Below the pieces are notes generated by a model. It saw only the letters and a list, made by a program, of their open reading frames with translations. It was not told the origin of the DNA and searched no databases. Source: Arenimonas metalli CF5-1 (GTDB lineage: Bacteria > Pseudomonadota > Gammaproteobacteria > Xanthomonadales > Xanthomonadaceae). Taken from it: a stretch of DNA of 64,000 nt. Location: assembly GCF_000747155.1 (NCBI RefSeq), contig NZ_AVCK01000003.1:89020-153019 (forward strand), read 5' to 3'. Made by a program: the position numbers and the translations under genes. Numbering within the stretch: the stretch's first letter is position 1; each line of letters begins with the position of its first letter. Positions 54,424 to 63,977 of the stretch are shown here, in pieces.

Positions 54424-55320
54424 TCAGCCCTCGCCGCCCGCGTCAGCGGGGGCGGTGGCAGCGATGCGGGCGGCTTCGGCGAGGTCGCCGGACTTCTGGG
54501 CGGACAGCCAGGCCTCGTACTCGGCGCGCGGGACGGCCTTGACCACGATCGGCATGAAGCCATGGTCCTTGCCGCACAGCTCGGCGCAGACGCCGCGGTA
54601 GGTGCCGGGCTCGCGGATTTCCGTCCAGGCCTCGTTGATGATTCCCGGGATCGCGTCCTGCTTCCAGCCCAGGGCCGGCACCCACCAGGCGTGGATGACG
54701 TCGTCGGCGGTGATCACGAAGCGGATCTTGGTTTCGGTCGGCAGCACCAGCACGCGGTCGACTTCGCGCAGGTAGTGCGGCGCGGTCTCGGCGGTCGGGC
54801 GCTCGCCGCTCTGGCGGATGCGGTCGGACTCGCGGTCGAGGCGGGAGATGAAGTTCACGTCCTCGCCGACGATCTCGTAGCGCCACATCCACTGGTAGCC
54901 GGTGACCTTGACGGTCATCTCGTGGCCCTTGGTCTCGTACTGCTCCATCACCTTGACGGTGGCCGGCCAGGCCATGACCACCAGGATCAGCACCGGCACC
55001 ACGGTCCAGATGACCTCGAGCTTGGTCGAGTGGGTGAAGCCGGTGTCGGGCACCGCACCCTTGGACTTGCGGAACTTGAACATCGCATAGCCCATCGCGC
55101 CGAACACGATCAGGCCGATGCCAATGCAGATGTACAGCATCAGCATGTGCATCTCGTAGGCGTTTTCCGCGGTGCGGGTGACGCCCTCGGGCATGTTGAG
55201 CTGCCAGCGGACCGGCTCGCTGGCCCAGGCCAGGGTGCTGGCCAGGCCGGCGGCGAGGCCGACGGTGATCCGGGTGACCCCGGACCGGGTGGCGCGCGCT
55301 GCTTTCATCGCTGCATTCAT
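54424..55320 (-). CDS. coxB: Cytochrome c oxidase subunit II
   Basis: 298 residues with a signal peptide and two membrane helices (about 50-75 and 95-115). The periplasmic CuA domain has the Trp-rich [10 protein letters not shown], the first His in [11 protein letters not shown] and [14 protein letters not shown] with both cysteines, His and Met. It accepts electrons from cytochrome c. No fused cytochrome c domain is present, so a separate donor such as the c4 at 25383 is needed. It starts 6 bp after the DUF2244 stop. Confidence 0.96.
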   Translation of the reverse strand: MNAAMKAARATRSGVTRITVGLAAGLASTLAWASEPVRWQLNMPEGVTRTAENAYEMHMLMLYICIGIGLIVFGAMGYAMFKFRKSKGAVPDTGFTHSTKLEVIWTVVPVLILVVMAWPATVKVMEQYETKGHEMTVKVTGYQWMWRYEIVGEDVNFISRLDRESDRIRQSGERPTAETAPHYLREVDRVLVLPTETKIRFVITADDVIHAWWVPALGWKQDAIPGIINEAWTEIREPGTYRGVCAELCGKDHGFMPIVVKAVPRAEYEAWLSAQKSGDLAEAARIAATAPADAGGEG

Positions 55321-55326
55321 CCGAAC

Positions 55327-55833
55327 TTACCCCAACGTATGATTTTCGTTCCGGCCACGGCTCGAGGCCGACGCCAGTAATCCTTTCAACTGCACGGCGA
55401 GGTCGCGGCGCTCCTCGTTGGAGAGGAATGCCCCGACCTCCACCTGCCGGCCCTGCGAGCCCAGCAAAACCCGTTCCCGACCCTCGCCACCGTCGACCGA
55501 CAGCCGCACCCAGTAGGGATGCGCCCGGAAGGCCGGCTCGGCCTGCGCGGAGCGCCGGACTTCGAGCTGGCGCTCGTCGAGCGCGATCTCTTCGTACCGG
55601 TCGCCCTGCCGCCACACCCATCGCAACACCGCTGCGATGAAGGCCGCGTCCAGCAGCGCGAACACCGGGGCGAACACGTTGCCCTGCGCGAAGGCGTAGC
55701 CCGCCACCCCGAAGGTGGCCAGCGACAAGGACGCGAACAGCCCGGCGAACTGGCCCGCACTCAGCGCGCGCCTCGGGCGGAGCACCAAACGGGCTCCGGG
55801 ACCTGACGGCAGCGCTGCGACGAGCTCGATCAC
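55327..55833 (-). CDS. DUF2244 family membrane protein
   Basis: 168 residues with two membrane helices (about 27-48 and 53-70) and a soluble C-terminal half containing YEEIALDERQLEVRR and VEVGAFLSNEERRDLA, the DUF2244 pattern. Such proteins commonly precede or accompany cox genes, though their role is unknown. The frame starts with GTG at 55833. It probably leads the oxidase operon, with coxB 6 bp downstream. It is divergent from putA. Confidence 0.82.
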   Translation of the reverse strand: MIELVAALPSGPGARLVLRPRRALSAGQFAGLFASLSLATFGVAGYAFAQGNVFAPVFALLDAAFIAAVLRWVWRQGDRYEEIALDERQLEVRRSAQAEPAFRAHPYWVRLSVDGGEGRERVLLGSQGRQVEVGAFLSNEERRDLAVQLKGLLASASSRGRNENHTLG

Positions 55834-56015
55834 GCGGGAGGCCTGCGACCAGCTTCGGAAAACCCGCGAATTTTACCGGCCCACGCGCAGGCCCGGCAAG
55901 CCAAATCGGCCCCGGGACCGCCAGCTTCGTGAAGGACGCCCGCTTCCGCGCCCCCCGCGGGGGCACTAGAATCCGCGTTCTCGCGCACACCCGCGCCGCC
56001 CCGCCCTGGACCCCC

Positions 56016-59000
56016 GTGACCCCGATCCTGAGCCCCGAACTGCCCGGCCCGCCGTCGGAACTGCGCGCCCGGATCACCGCCGCCTACCACCGCGACGAGG
56101 CCGAGCACCTGGCCGGCCTGCTGGACCAGGCCCGGCTGCCGCCCGCCGAACAGGCGCAGGTGCAGGCCACCGCCGTCGCCCTGGTGCAGCGCACCCGGGT
56201 GCGCGCCGCCGACCCGGGCATGGTCGAGGCCTTCATGCGGCAATACGACCTCTCCAGCGAGGAAGGCGTGCTGCTGATGTGCGTGGCCGAGGCCCTGCTG
56301 CGCATCCCCGACCGCGCCACCGCCGACAAGCTCATCCGCGACAAGCTGGGCGATGCCGACTGGGACCGCCACATGGGCCAGTCGAGCTCGGTGCTGGTGA
56401 ACGCCTCCACCTGGGGCCTGATGCTGACCGGCCGCATGGTGAACCTGGCCGACGAGACCCGCCGCAACGCCATCGGCGCCTTCCGCCGCCTGGTGGGCCG
56501 GGCCGGCGAGCCGGCCATCCGCCTCGCGGTGCGCCAGGCGATGCGGATCATGGGCCACCAGTTCGTGATGGGCCGCACCATTGCCGAGGCGCTGGAGCGC
56601 AGCCGCAAGGGCGAGCAGGCCAAGTACCTGTATTCGTTCGACATGTTGGGCGAGGCCGCGTTCACGCAGGCCGATGCCGACCGCTATTTCGCCGCCTACC
56701 GCGACGCCATCGGCGCGATCGGCGCCGGCGGGCCGTATCCGGATGTGTTCGCGGCCCCGTCTATTTCCGTGAAGCTCTCGGCCCTGCACCCGCGCTACGA
56801 GCTGGCCAAGCGCGCCCGCGTGCGGGCCGAGCTGACGCCGCGCGTGCTGGAGCTGGCGCGGCTGGCGAAGTCGCACGGCATCGGCTTCACCATCGACGCC
56901 GAGGAATCGGAGCGGCTGGAGCTGAGCCTGGACGTGATCGGCGGCGCCTTCACCGACCCGTCGCTGGACGGCTGGGAGGGCTACGGCCTGGCCGTGCAGG
57001 CCTACCAGAAGCGCGCGCCGTTCGTGATCGACTACCTGGCCGACCTGGCCCGCAAGACCGGCCGCCGCATGCCGATGCGGCTGGTGAAGGGCGCGTATTG
57101 GGATTCCGAGGTCAAGAAAGCGCAGGCCGAAGGGTATGCGGGGTATCCGGTGTTCACGCGCAAGGCGAATACCGACGTGAGCTACCTGGCGTGTGCGCGC
57201 CGGATGCTGGCGGCTTCGGATGCGGTTTATCCGATGTTTGCGACGCATAACGCGCAGACGATCGCGGCGATTCATCACTATGCCGGCGGCCAGCGCTTCG
57301 AATTCCAGAAGCTGCACGGAATGGGCGACGACCTGTATGCCGAGGTGATCCCGGCGGACAAGCTGGGCGTGCCGTGCCGCGTGTATGCGCCGGTGGGGTC
57401 GCACGAGGACCTGCTGCCTTACCTGGTGCGGCGCCTGCTCGAAAACGGCGCCAACTCCAGCTTCGTCAACCGCATCGCCGACGAGACGCTGCCGCCCCAG
57501 GACCTGGTCGCCGACCCGGTGGCCCAGGTGGACGCGCTCGCCAGCAAGCCGCACCCGCGCATTCCCGCGCCGACCGATCTCTACCGCTCGCAGGGCGAAG
57601 ACAGGAACAACTCCATGGGCGCCAATCTCGCCAACGACGACACCCTGGCCACGCTGGCCAGCCAGATCAACGCCGCGCTGAAATCGTGGGCGGCGACGCC
57701 GCTGGTGCCGGGCGCCAGCGCTGCGGGCGCGGCCAACGCCGTGACCAACCCCGCCGACCGCCGCGAGCTGATCGGCCAGTGGACCGGCGCCGATGCCGCC
57801 ACCGTCGAGAAGGCGCTGGCCAATGCCGTCGCCGCGCAGGATGGCTGGGACCGCCTGCCGGCCGCCAGCCGCGCCACCATCCTCGAGCACGCCGCCAACC
57901 TGATGGAGCAGCGCATGCCGGAATTCCTGGCGCTGTGCGTCAAGGAAGCCGGCAAGTCGATGTCGGCCTCGGTGGCCGAGGTGCGCGAGGCGGTGGATTT
58001 CCTGCGCTACTACGCGCTGCAGGCGCGCAAGCTGTTCGGCGCGCCCGAGAAGCTGCCGGGCCCCACCGGTGAATCCAACGAGCTGTGGCTGCACGGCCGC
58101 GGCGTGTTCGTGTGCATCAGCCCCTGGAACTTCCCGCTGGCCATTTACGTGGGCCAGGTGGCCGCGGCGCTGGCCGCCGGCAACAGCGTGATCGCCAAGC
58201 CGGCCGAGCAGACCACGCTCACCGCCTTCGTCGCCACGCAGCTGATGCACGAAGCCGGCGTGCCGAAGGACGTGCTGCAGTTCGTGCCCGGCGACGGCGC
58301 CACCGTCGGCGCGGCGCTGACGAAGGATCCGCGCGTGGCCGGCGTCTGCTTCACCGGCTCGACTGAAACCGCCTGGGCGATCAACCGCTCGCTGGCGGCG
58401 CGCAACGCCTCGATCGCCGCGCTGATCGCCGAGACCGGCGGCCAGAACGCGCTGATCGCCGACTCCTCGGCCCTGCCCGAGCAGCTGGTGAAGGACGCGA
58501 TGGCCTCGGCCTTCGATTCCGCCGGCCAGCGCTGCTCGGCGGCGCGCGTGCTGTTCGTGCAGGCCGACATCGCCGACAAGGTGGTGCACATGCTGGCGGG
58601 CGCGATGGACGAGCTCGTGGTCGGCGACCCGGCCCTGCTGAGCACCGACGTGGGCCCGGTGATCGACGAGGACGCGCGCAAGATCCTGGCCGACCACGCC
58701 GAGCGCATGGACCGCGAGGCCAAGCTGATCAAGGCGGTCACGCTGCCCGGGGCCACCGCCCACGGCAGCTTCTTCGCCCCGCGCGCGTACGAGCTCAAGT
58801 CGCTGTCGCAGCTGACGCGCGAAGTGTTCGGCCCGGTGCTGCACGTGATCCGCTACGAGGCCTCGCAGCTCGACGAGGTGCTGGCCGCGATCAACGCCAC
58901 TGGCTACGGCCTGACGCTGGGCATCCACTCGCGCATCGACTCGACCATCGAGAAGATCTCGCGCACGGTGAAGGTGGGCAACTGCTACGTGAACCGCAAC

Positions 59001-59171
59001 CAGATCGGCGCGGTGGTCGGCGTGCAGCCCTTCGGCGGCGAAGGCCTCAGCGGCACCGGCCCCAAGGCCGGCGGCCCGCACTACCTGCTGCGCTTCGCCT
59101 CCGAGCGCACGCTGACGGTGAACACGACGGCGGCCGGCGGCAACGCCTCCCTCCTCACCCTCGACGAATAA
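56016..59171 (+). CDS. putA: Bifunctional proline dehydrogenase / P5C dehydrogenase
   Basis: Oxidises proline to glutamate in two steps. 1051 residues without the N-terminal ribbon-helix-helix domain, so it is a purely catalytic PutA and not a repressor. The proline dehydrogenase barrel includes SVKLSALHPRYE, RLVKGAYWDSEVKKAQ and the FAD/proline block GSHEDLLPYLVRRLLENGAN (read in part). The aldehyde dehydrogenase half from about 540 has ISPWNFPLAIYVGQ, FTGSTETAW, the Glu in IAETGGQNALI and the catalytic Cys in SAGQRCSAARVLF. I chose the GTG at 56016 (VTPILSPEL). A TAGAAT -10-like hexamer lies at 55967-55972. An ATG-less upstream extension cannot be excluded. Confidence 0.94.
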   Translation: MTPILSPELPGPPSELRARITAAYHRDEAEHLAGLLDQARLPPAEQAQVQATAVALVQRTRVRAADPGMVEAFMRQYDLSSEEGVLLMCVAEALLRIPDRATADKLIRDKLGDADWDRHMGQSSSVLVNASTWGLMLTGRMVNLADETRRNAIGAFRRLVGRAGEPAIRLAVRQAMRIMGHQFVMGRTIAEALERSRKGEQAKYLYSFDMLGEAAFTQADADRYFAAYRDAIGAIGAGGPYPDVFAAPSISVKLSALHPRYELAKRARVRAELTPRVLELARLAKSHGIGFTIDAEESERLELSLDVIGGAFTDPSLDGWEGYGLAVQAYQKRAPFVIDYLADLARKTGRRMPMRLVKGAYWDSEVKKAQAEGYAGYPVFTRKANTDVSYLACARRMLAASDAVYPMFATHNAQTIAAIHHYAGGQRFEFQKLHGMGDDLYAEVIPADKLGVPCRVYAPVGSHEDLLPYLVRRLLENGANSSFVNRIADETLPPQDLVADPVAQVDALASKPHPRIPAPTDLYRSQGEDRNNSMGANLANDDTLATLASQINAALKSWAATPLVPGASAAGAANAVTNPADRRELIGQWTGADAATVEKALANAVAAQDGWDRLPAASRATILEHAANLMEQRMPEFLALCVKEAGKSMSASVAEVREAVDFLRYYALQARKLFGAPEKLPGPTGESNELWLHGRGVFVCISPWNFPLAIYVGQVAAALAAGNSVIAKPAEQTTLTAFVATQLMHEAGVPKDVLQFVPGDGATVGAALTKDPRVAGVCFTGSTETAWAINRSLAARNASIAALIAETGGQNALIADSSALPEQLVKDAMASAFDSAGQRCSAARVLFVQADIADKVVHMLAGAMDELVVGDPALLSTDVGPVIDEDARKILADHAERMDREAKLIKAVTLPGATAHGSFFAPRAYELKSLSQLTREVFGPVLHVIRYEASQLDEVLAAINATGYGLTLGIHSRIDSTIEKISRTVKVGNCYVNRNQIGAVVGVQPFGGEGLSGTGPKAGGPHYLLRFASERTLTVNTTAAGGNASLLTLDE

Positions 59172-59177
59172 GCCGAC

Positions 59178-59248
59178 CCCTGTAGGAGGGCCTTCAGGCC
59201 CGAAGCCCTTCGCCGAAGAGCTTCGGGACTGAAGGCCCTCCTACAGGG
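59178..59248. repeat. REP-like palindrome, locus 9
   Basis: CCCTGTAGGAGGGCCTTCAG and its mirror image (59178-59248). The left arm has GGGCCTTCAGGCCC but the right arm GGGACTGAAGGCCC, a one-base intermediate between two subfamilies. It lies 7 bp after putA. Confidence 0.9.
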
Positions 59249-59291
59249 AGCCGTTGTGGCAGGCTAGGCATCCCTTTCCTGGCGAGGCGCC

Positions 59292-60911
59292 ATGTACCTC
59301 GAGCACTACGGCCTCACCGAGCCGCCGTTCTCGATCACCCCGGACCCGCGCTTCGTGTACCTGAGCGAGCGCCACCGGGATGCGCTGGCGCACCTGCTGT
59401 TCGGCATCGGCCAGGGCGGCGGCGGCGGCTTCGTGCAGCTGACCGGCGAAGTGGGCACCGGCAAGACCACGCTCTGCCGCCTGCTGCTGGAGCAGCTGCC
59501 CGAGAACACCCGCGTCGCGCTGGTGCTGAATCCGCGCGTGGACCCGGTCGAGCTGCTGCAGACGATCTGCCAGGAGCTGCGCATCCGGCTGCCGGCCAAG
59601 CGCAGCAGCCAGAAGGCGCTGGTGGACGCGCTCAACGCCTACCTGCTCGAGGCCTACGCACAGGGCCTGCGCGTGGTGCTGATCATCGACGAGGCGCAAA
59701 ACCTCAGTGTAGAGGCGCTGGAGCAGGTGCGCCTGCTCACCAACCTCGAGACCGACACCCAGAAGCTGCTGCAGATCATCCTGCTCGGCCAGCCCGAGCT
59801 GCGCGACCTGCTGGCGCGCGAAGACCTGCGCCAGCTGGCGCAGCGCATCACCGCGCGCTTCCACCTCACGCCGCTCGATGCCGGCGAGCTCGAGCACTAC
59901 CTGCGGCATCGGTACGCCGTGGCCGGCGGCCAGCGCTTCCCGTTCACCAAGCTGGCGGTGAAGCGCATCCACCAGCATTCGGGCGGCGTGCCGCGGCTGG
60001 CCAACATCATCGCCGAGCGCGCGCTGCTGGCCGGCTACGCGCACGACGAAGCCCAGATCGGCGAGCGCTGGGTGGACCGCGCGGCGCGCGAGGCGCTGGC
60101 GCCGCGGCTGTCGAAGCTGCCGAAATTGAATGCCGCCCACGGCGTGGGCGCGGTGATTGCGCTGGCGGCGCTGGGGTTCTGGCTGTGGCCGGAGCGTCCG
60201 GCGCCGGAACCCCTTCCCGCGACGACGACAGCCGCCCTGCCCGCGCCCGCGCCGGCCACGGTGGAAACCGTCGTGCCCTACTTGCCGGGCGAATCGCTGG
60301 CGCAGCGCATCGCCCTGGCCGGCGCCAGCGCGGAGCCGGCGTGGCGGCAACTGCTGGGCCTGTGGACCGTTCGCGCACAGGAAGCGGCGGTGGCCGACGC
60401 CAGCCGCTGCCCGCCGGTGGTCTCGCCCGGGCTGTATTGCCTGCGCGGACGCGCCAGCCTCGACAAACTGGCGGCGCTGGGACGACCCGCGCTGCTGCGC
60501 CTTTCCGGTCCCGCGGGCGAGTCATGGGCGGTGCTGCTGGGCGCCGACGCACTGCGCGTGCGGCTGTGGCTGGGCGGCGGCCGCTTCGACACGGATCGGT
60601 TGGCGCTCGAGCGCCACTGGCGCGGTGACTACGTGGCGGTGTGGCGCGGCCCGGCCTTCCTGTCGACGCCGCCTGCGGCCGGCGACAGCGGCCCCGCGGT
60701 CGACTGGATCAACGACCGCCTGCGCGACCGTGCCGGCCTGGCCGACGCCGATGCCGGCCCCGCGGTGCTCGACGATGCCAGCGTGGCCGCCGTGCGCCGC
60801 CTGCAAACCGCGCACGGCCTCGCGGCCGACGGCGTGGTGGGCCCGGAAACCCTGCTCGCGCTGTCGTCCGGCGATGGCGACGGCCCGCGCCTGCGCCGGG
60901 GGCTGGACTGA
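59292..60911 (+). CDS. exeA: ExeA-like AAA ATPase with peptidoglycan-binding domain
   Basis: 539 residues. The N terminus MYLEHYGLTEPPFSITPDPR is that of ExeA/GspA. Walker A is GEVGTGKTT (52-60), Walker B LIIDEAQNL (D133-E134). A membrane helix lies at about 283-298. The periplasmic part ends with a PG_binding_1 domain (VDWINDRLRD to ADGVVGPETLLAL, about 475-530). In Aeromonas and Vibrio, ExeA with ExeB helps place the type II secretion secretin through the cell wall. The next gene encodes the ExeB/GspB partner, with a one-base overlap. Confidence 0.9.
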   Translation: MYLEHYGLTEPPFSITPDPRFVYLSERHRDALAHLLFGIGQGGGGGFVQLTGEVGTGKTTLCRLLLEQLPENTRVALVLNPRVDPVELLQTICQELRIRLPAKRSSQKALVDALNAYLLEAYAQGLRVVLIIDEAQNLSVEALEQVRLLTNLETDTQKLLQIILLGQPELRDLLAREDLRQLAQRITARFHLTPLDAGELEHYLRHRYAVAGGQRFPFTKLAVKRIHQHSGGVPRLANIIAERALLAGYAHDEAQIGERWVDRAAREALAPRLSKLPKLNAAHGVGAVIALAALGFWLWPERPAPEPLPATTTAALPAPAPATVETVVPYLPGESLAQRIALAGASAEPAWRQLLGLWTVRAQEAAVADASRCPPVVSPGLYCLRGRASLDKLAALGRPALLRLSGPAGESWAVLLGADALRVRLWLGGGRFDTDRLALERHWRGDYVAVWRGPAFLSTPPAAGDSGPAVDWINDRLRDRAGLADADAGPAVLDDASVAAVRRLQTAHGLAADGVVGPETLLALSSGDGDGPRLRRGLD

Positions 60912-61741
60912 TGTCGCTGATCCTCGAAGCCCTGCGCAAGTCCGAAGCCGAGCGCCAGCGCGGCCGCGCGCCCGGCCTGTTCGTCGAGCAAGTGGCGAGC
61001 CGCCCGAAGGCCCCCACGACGATGCCCGCGTGGGCGTGGCTGCTTGGCGCGCTGCTGCTGGCCACCCTCGCCTTCCTGACCTGGCGCGAACTCTCGCGCG
61101 AAGAACGGAACCAGGTTCACTTGACCCCACCGACCTCGCCGGAATCGAGTCCGGTGGATGCCGGGCAAGCGCCGTTGCCTGGAGCGCCCCCGGCGGCGCC
61201 TGCACCGAGTGCCCCGTCGCCCGCGACAAGCCTCGCTGCCTCGGCGCCGCAGGACCGAAGCGCCACCGAGCCTCCTGCGCCGATGCCGGCATCTGCGACG
61301 ACCCCTTCGACGACGACTGAAACGGCAGGCACGGCGATTGCGCGAAACGAGGCCAGCGAGCGGCGTCCGACGCCCGCTGCCGAGGCAGCCACCGGGGCCC
61401 AGGAAGCAAACCTGACCCCGTTTACTGCGCCAGCGGCCGAGCGCGGGGATGCCGTGGTGCAGGCATCGGTTCCGCCTGAGGAAGTGAACCTGACCCCGTT
61501 ACCGGCGGAGTCGCTGCCGACGCTGGCGAGCCTGGATGCGGGGACGCGAGCACAATTGCCGCCGCTCAAGCTCAGCATGCATGTGTTCGCCGAGGCGCCT
61601 GCGCAGCGCTTCGTGATCCTCGATGGCCAGCGCTTGGGCGAAGGCGCCAGCCCGGCCGCGGGCATCGTGCTGGAGGAAATCCGCCGCGAAGGCTTGGTAA
61701 TCTCGGTGAATGGCCAGCGCCTGCTGCTGGCGCGACCGTAG
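60911..61741 (+). CDS. gspB: GspB/ExeB-like type II secretion assembly protein
   Basis: 276 residues: a short cytoplasmic part with the typical SLILEALRKSEAERQRGRAPG, one membrane helix (about 39-58), a Pro/Ala/Thr-rich periplasmic linker (about 65-200) and a C-terminal GspB domain (PPLKLSMHVFAEAPAQRFV and ILDGQRLGEG). It should pair with ExeA in guiding the secretin. The linker includes three NxxLTP-like spots (QVHLTPP, ANLTPF, VNLTPL) whose DNA matches intergenic repeats of this genome (AACCAGGTTCACTTG, AACCTGACCCCGTT). No other gsp gene is in the window. Confidence 0.88.
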   Translation: MSLILEALRKSEAERQRGRAPGLFVEQVASRPKAPTTMPAWAWLLGALLLATLAFLTWRELSREERNQVHLTPPTSPESSPVDAGQAPLPGAPPAAPAPSAPSPATSLAASAPQDRSATEPPAPMPASATTPSTTTETAGTAIARNEASERRPTPAAEAATGAQEANLTPFTAPAAERGDAVVQASVPPEEVNLTPLPAESLPTLASLDAGTRAQLPPLKLSMHVFAEAPAQRFVILDGQRLGEGASPAAGIVLEEIRREGLVISVNGQRLLLARP

Positions 61742-61747
61742 GACGCC

Positions 61748-62428
61748 ATGGTTTTCGTGCACCTCCCGAAACGACGCAAGCCGCAGTGGCGCTGGGCCAC
61801 GCCGCTGCTGGCGACGCTGATGGTGGCGGCCCTGATCTGGATCGCCCTGCTGCCCGACGATGCCGCCTGGCGCAGCACGCTGCTGCGCTGGGGCACGCTA
61901 TCGGGCAGCGTCACCGAATGGCGCGCGGCGATGCGCGACGAGCGGCTGCTGACCCTGGTCAGCGCGCTGTTCATCCACCTCGGGCCGGTGCACCTGGTGG
62001 GCAACCTGCTGTTCCTGTTCCTGTTCGGGCTACCGGCCGAGCGCAGCCTGGGGCCGTGGCGCTTCCTGCTGCTGTTCCTGGCCGGCGGCGCGCTGGCCAA
62101 CCTGGCAGCGGCGCTGCTGATGGGCAGCCCGGCGCGCGCGATCATCGGCGCCAGCGGCGGCGTGTCGGCGGTGATCGGCGCCTACCTGGCGCTGTTCCCC
62201 AGCGCGCGCCTGGGCGTGGTGGTGCCGCTGGGCGTGTGGCTGGAGTTCATCAAGGTGCCGGCCGCGCTGCTGATCGGGCTGTGGGCGGCGCTGCAGCTGG
62301 TCTTCACCTTCGTCGGCCCCAGCTTCGGCGCCGTGGCCTGGTGGGCGCACCTGGCCGGCTTCGGCGTGGGCCTGCTGTACGCGCTGGCCCTGAAGCCAAT
62401 GCTGGCGCAGCGCGCCCGCGGCGGCTGA
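61748..62428 (+). CDS. Rhomboid-family intramembrane serine protease
   Basis: 226 residues with six or seven helices. The catalytic Ser136 is in IIGASGGVSAVIGAY (GxSG), the His201 in WWAHLAGFGVGLL, and HLVGNLLFLFLFG carries the conserved H-x3-N of the oxyanion region. It cleaves other membrane proteins inside the membrane; the substrate is unknown. The start lies 6 bp after gspB, so it is likely in the same transcript. Confidence 0.9.
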   Translation: MVFVHLPKRRKPQWRWATPLLATLMVAALIWIALLPDDAAWRSTLLRWGTLSGSVTEWRAAMRDERLLTLVSALFIHLGPVHLVGNLLFLFLFGLPAERSLGPWRFLLLFLAGGALANLAAALLMGSPARAIIGASGGVSAVIGAYLALFPSARLGVVVPLGVWLEFIKVPAALLIGLWAALQLVFTFVGPSFGAVAWWAHLAGFGVGLLYALALKPMLAQRARGG

Positions 62429-62464
62429 CGCCGGCCCGCCCGGTCTGGCGCTAGAATCCGCGCC

Positions 62465-62788
62465 ATGACGACCCGCATCCTCTACAAGATCACCTTCCTG
62501 AGCGCCGGCAAGATCTACGAGCTGTACGCGCGGCGCGTGACCGCCAGTTCGCTGTGGGGCTTCACCGAAGTCTCCGACCTGGTGTTCGACGTCAACGAAG
62601 GCCTGGTGGTGGACCCGACCGAGGAACGCCTGCGCGACGAGTTCGCGCACACCCGCGTGCTGCACCTGCCGATGCAGAGCGTGCTGCGGGTGGAGGAAGT
62701 CGACCGCAAGGGCCAGCTGAGCATCCGCGACGCCGGCACCGGCGAGAAAGTGGTCACCCCGTTCCCGATGCCGGCCAAGCCGCGCTGA
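62465..62788 (+). CDS. DUF1820 family protein
   Basis: 107 residues, soluble, with the compact pattern [37 protein letters not shown] and [19 protein letters not shown] typical of DUF1820, a gammaproteobacterial family of unknown function. A TAGAAT hexamer (62452-62457) ends 7 bases before the ATG, leaving no room for a ribosome site, so the message is probably leaderless. It converges on the integron integrase gene, with 9 bp between the stops. Confidence 0.85.
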   Translation: MTTRILYKITFLSAGKIYELYARRVTASSLWGFTEVSDLVFDVNEGLVVDPTEERLRDEFAHTRVLHLPMQSVLRVEEVDRKGQLSIRDAGTGEKVVTPFPMPAKPR

Positions 62789-62797
62789 GCCGGCGGC

Positions 62798-63841
62798 TCA
62801 GCCAGGCCGGTCCAGCGGGCTGAGCACGGCGCCGGCGCCGCGGTTGAGCACGTGGGTGTAGATCTGCGTGGTCGAGACATCCTTGTGGCCCAGCAGCTCC
62901 TGCACGGTGCGGATGTCGTAGCCCGCCTCGAGCAGGTGCGTGGCGAAGCTGTGGCGCAGGGTGTGGGCGCTGACCGGCTTGGCCAGGCCGATCCGCGCGG
63001 CCGCGGCCTTCATCCCGCGCGAGAGCACCTGGTCATCGACGTGGTGGCGGCGCTCGATGCCATCGCGCGGATCGATCGAGCGCCGATCCGACGGAAACAG
63101 GTACTGCCAGCCCGGCGCCCGGTCGGCCTTCGGGTATTTGCGCGCCAGCGCGAACGGCAGCCAGACCCGGCCGAAGCCCTCGCGCAGGTCGGCGGCGTGC
63201 AGCGCCTGCACGCGCTCGACCTCGCGCTGCAGCATCGGCCCGAGCGAGGCCGGCAGCACCGTGCGCCGGTCGCGCGCGCCCTTGCCCTCGCGCACCGTGA
63301 TCTCGCCGCGGTCGAAATCCACGTCCTTCACCCGCAGCCGCAGGCACTCCATCAGGCGCATGCCCGAGCCGTAGATCAGGCTGGCCATCAGCCAGGCCCG
63401 CCCGTCCATCGCCGCCAGCAGCGCCCGCACCTCGGCCACCGACAGCACCACCGGCACCTTGAGCGGCCGCTTGGCGCGCACCACGTTGTCCATCCACGGC
63501 AGCTTCTGGCCCAGCACCTCCCGGTACAGGAACAGCAGCGCCGCCAGCGCCTGGTTCTGCGTGCTGGCCGCCACCTGCCCCCGCACCGCCAGCAGCGACA
63601 GGAAGGCCTCGACCTCGCGCTGCCCCAACTCGCGCGGATGCCGCCGATGGTTGGCGCGGATGAACCGCGTGATCCACCCCACGTAGGCCTGCTCGGTGCG
63701 CAGGCTGTAGTGCCGCACCCGGATGCAGCGGCGAACTTCGTCCATCAGGCGCGGAGCACGCCGCGCACCCTCGCCCGCCGGGTCGCCCTGCGACGCCTCG
63801 CCCGCGCTCGAATAACCCGCTACCGGTCGCTTCTTCTCCAT
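62798..63841 (-). CDS. intI: Integron integrase (IntI)
   Basis: A 347-residue tyrosine recombinase. N-terminal SAM-like domain with [18 protein letters not shown], then the catalytic residues R162 ([13 protein letters not shown]), H293 and R296 ([13 protein letters not shown]), H319 ([11 protein letters not shown]) and Y328. Residues 223-262 ([32 protein letters not shown]) are the extra segment found only in integron integrases, which separates it from XerC/D and phage integrases. It recombines gene cassettes at attI and attC. The ATG at 63841 is preferred; a TTG at 63886 and an ATG at 63745 are alternatives. It points away from the attI-like site at 63978, the normal layout. Confidence 0.92.
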   Translation of the reverse strand: MEKKRPVAGYSSAGEASQGDPAGEGARRAPRLMDEVRRCIRVRHYSLRTEQAYVGWITRFIRANHRRHPRELGQREVEAFLSLLAVRGQVAASTQNQALAALLFLYREVLGQKLPWMDNVVRAKRPLKVPVVLSVAEVRALLAAMDGRAWLMASLIYGSGMRLMECLRLRVKDVDFDRGEITVREGKGARDRRTVLPASLGPMLQREVERVQALHAADLREGFGRVWLPFALARKYPKADRAPGWQYLFPSDRRSIDPRDGIERRHHVDDQVLSRGMKAAAARIGLAKPVSAHTLRHSFATHLLEAGYDIRTVQELLGHKDVSTTQIYTHVLNRGAGAVLSPLDRPG

Positions 63842-63891
63842 ATCCGTGGATGCTGAAGAAGCCTGCAGCCAGCCGCGATCGGACAATGCGT

Positions 63892-63910
63892 TGAATCTTC
63901 GTAAGATTCA
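63892..63910. promoter_or_regulatory. 19-bp palindrome upstream of intI
   Basis: TGAATCTT-cgt-AAGATTCA: perfect 8-bp arms with a 3-base centre, 51 bp upstream of the intI ATG, between intI and the attI-like site. It is a candidate operator for intI or part of the attI region. It does not match the LexA box CTG-n10-CAG. Confidence 0.5.
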
Positions 63911-63977
63911 GCTTGACCCGTCGGCGAGGCCGTGCAAACCATACGCCCCGACGCCCTGATTTCAGGGTCCAATAGGC

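Noticed and set aside
55830..59081. Minus-strand frame of 1083 codons opposite putA
   Set aside because: Same artefact; composition is His/Arg/Val-rich and no motif is found, whereas putA shows all catalytic blocks.
62798..63841. Phage or ICE integrase marking a mobile island
   Set aside because: The extra segment at residues 223-262 is specific to integron integrases, and no tRNA end, excisionase or phage gene is nearby.
63842..63886. A longer IntI starting at the TTG at 63886
   Set aside because: TTG lacks a ribosome site there, the added residues ([15 protein letters not shown]) are not part of known integron integrases, and it would push the start into the palindrome region.
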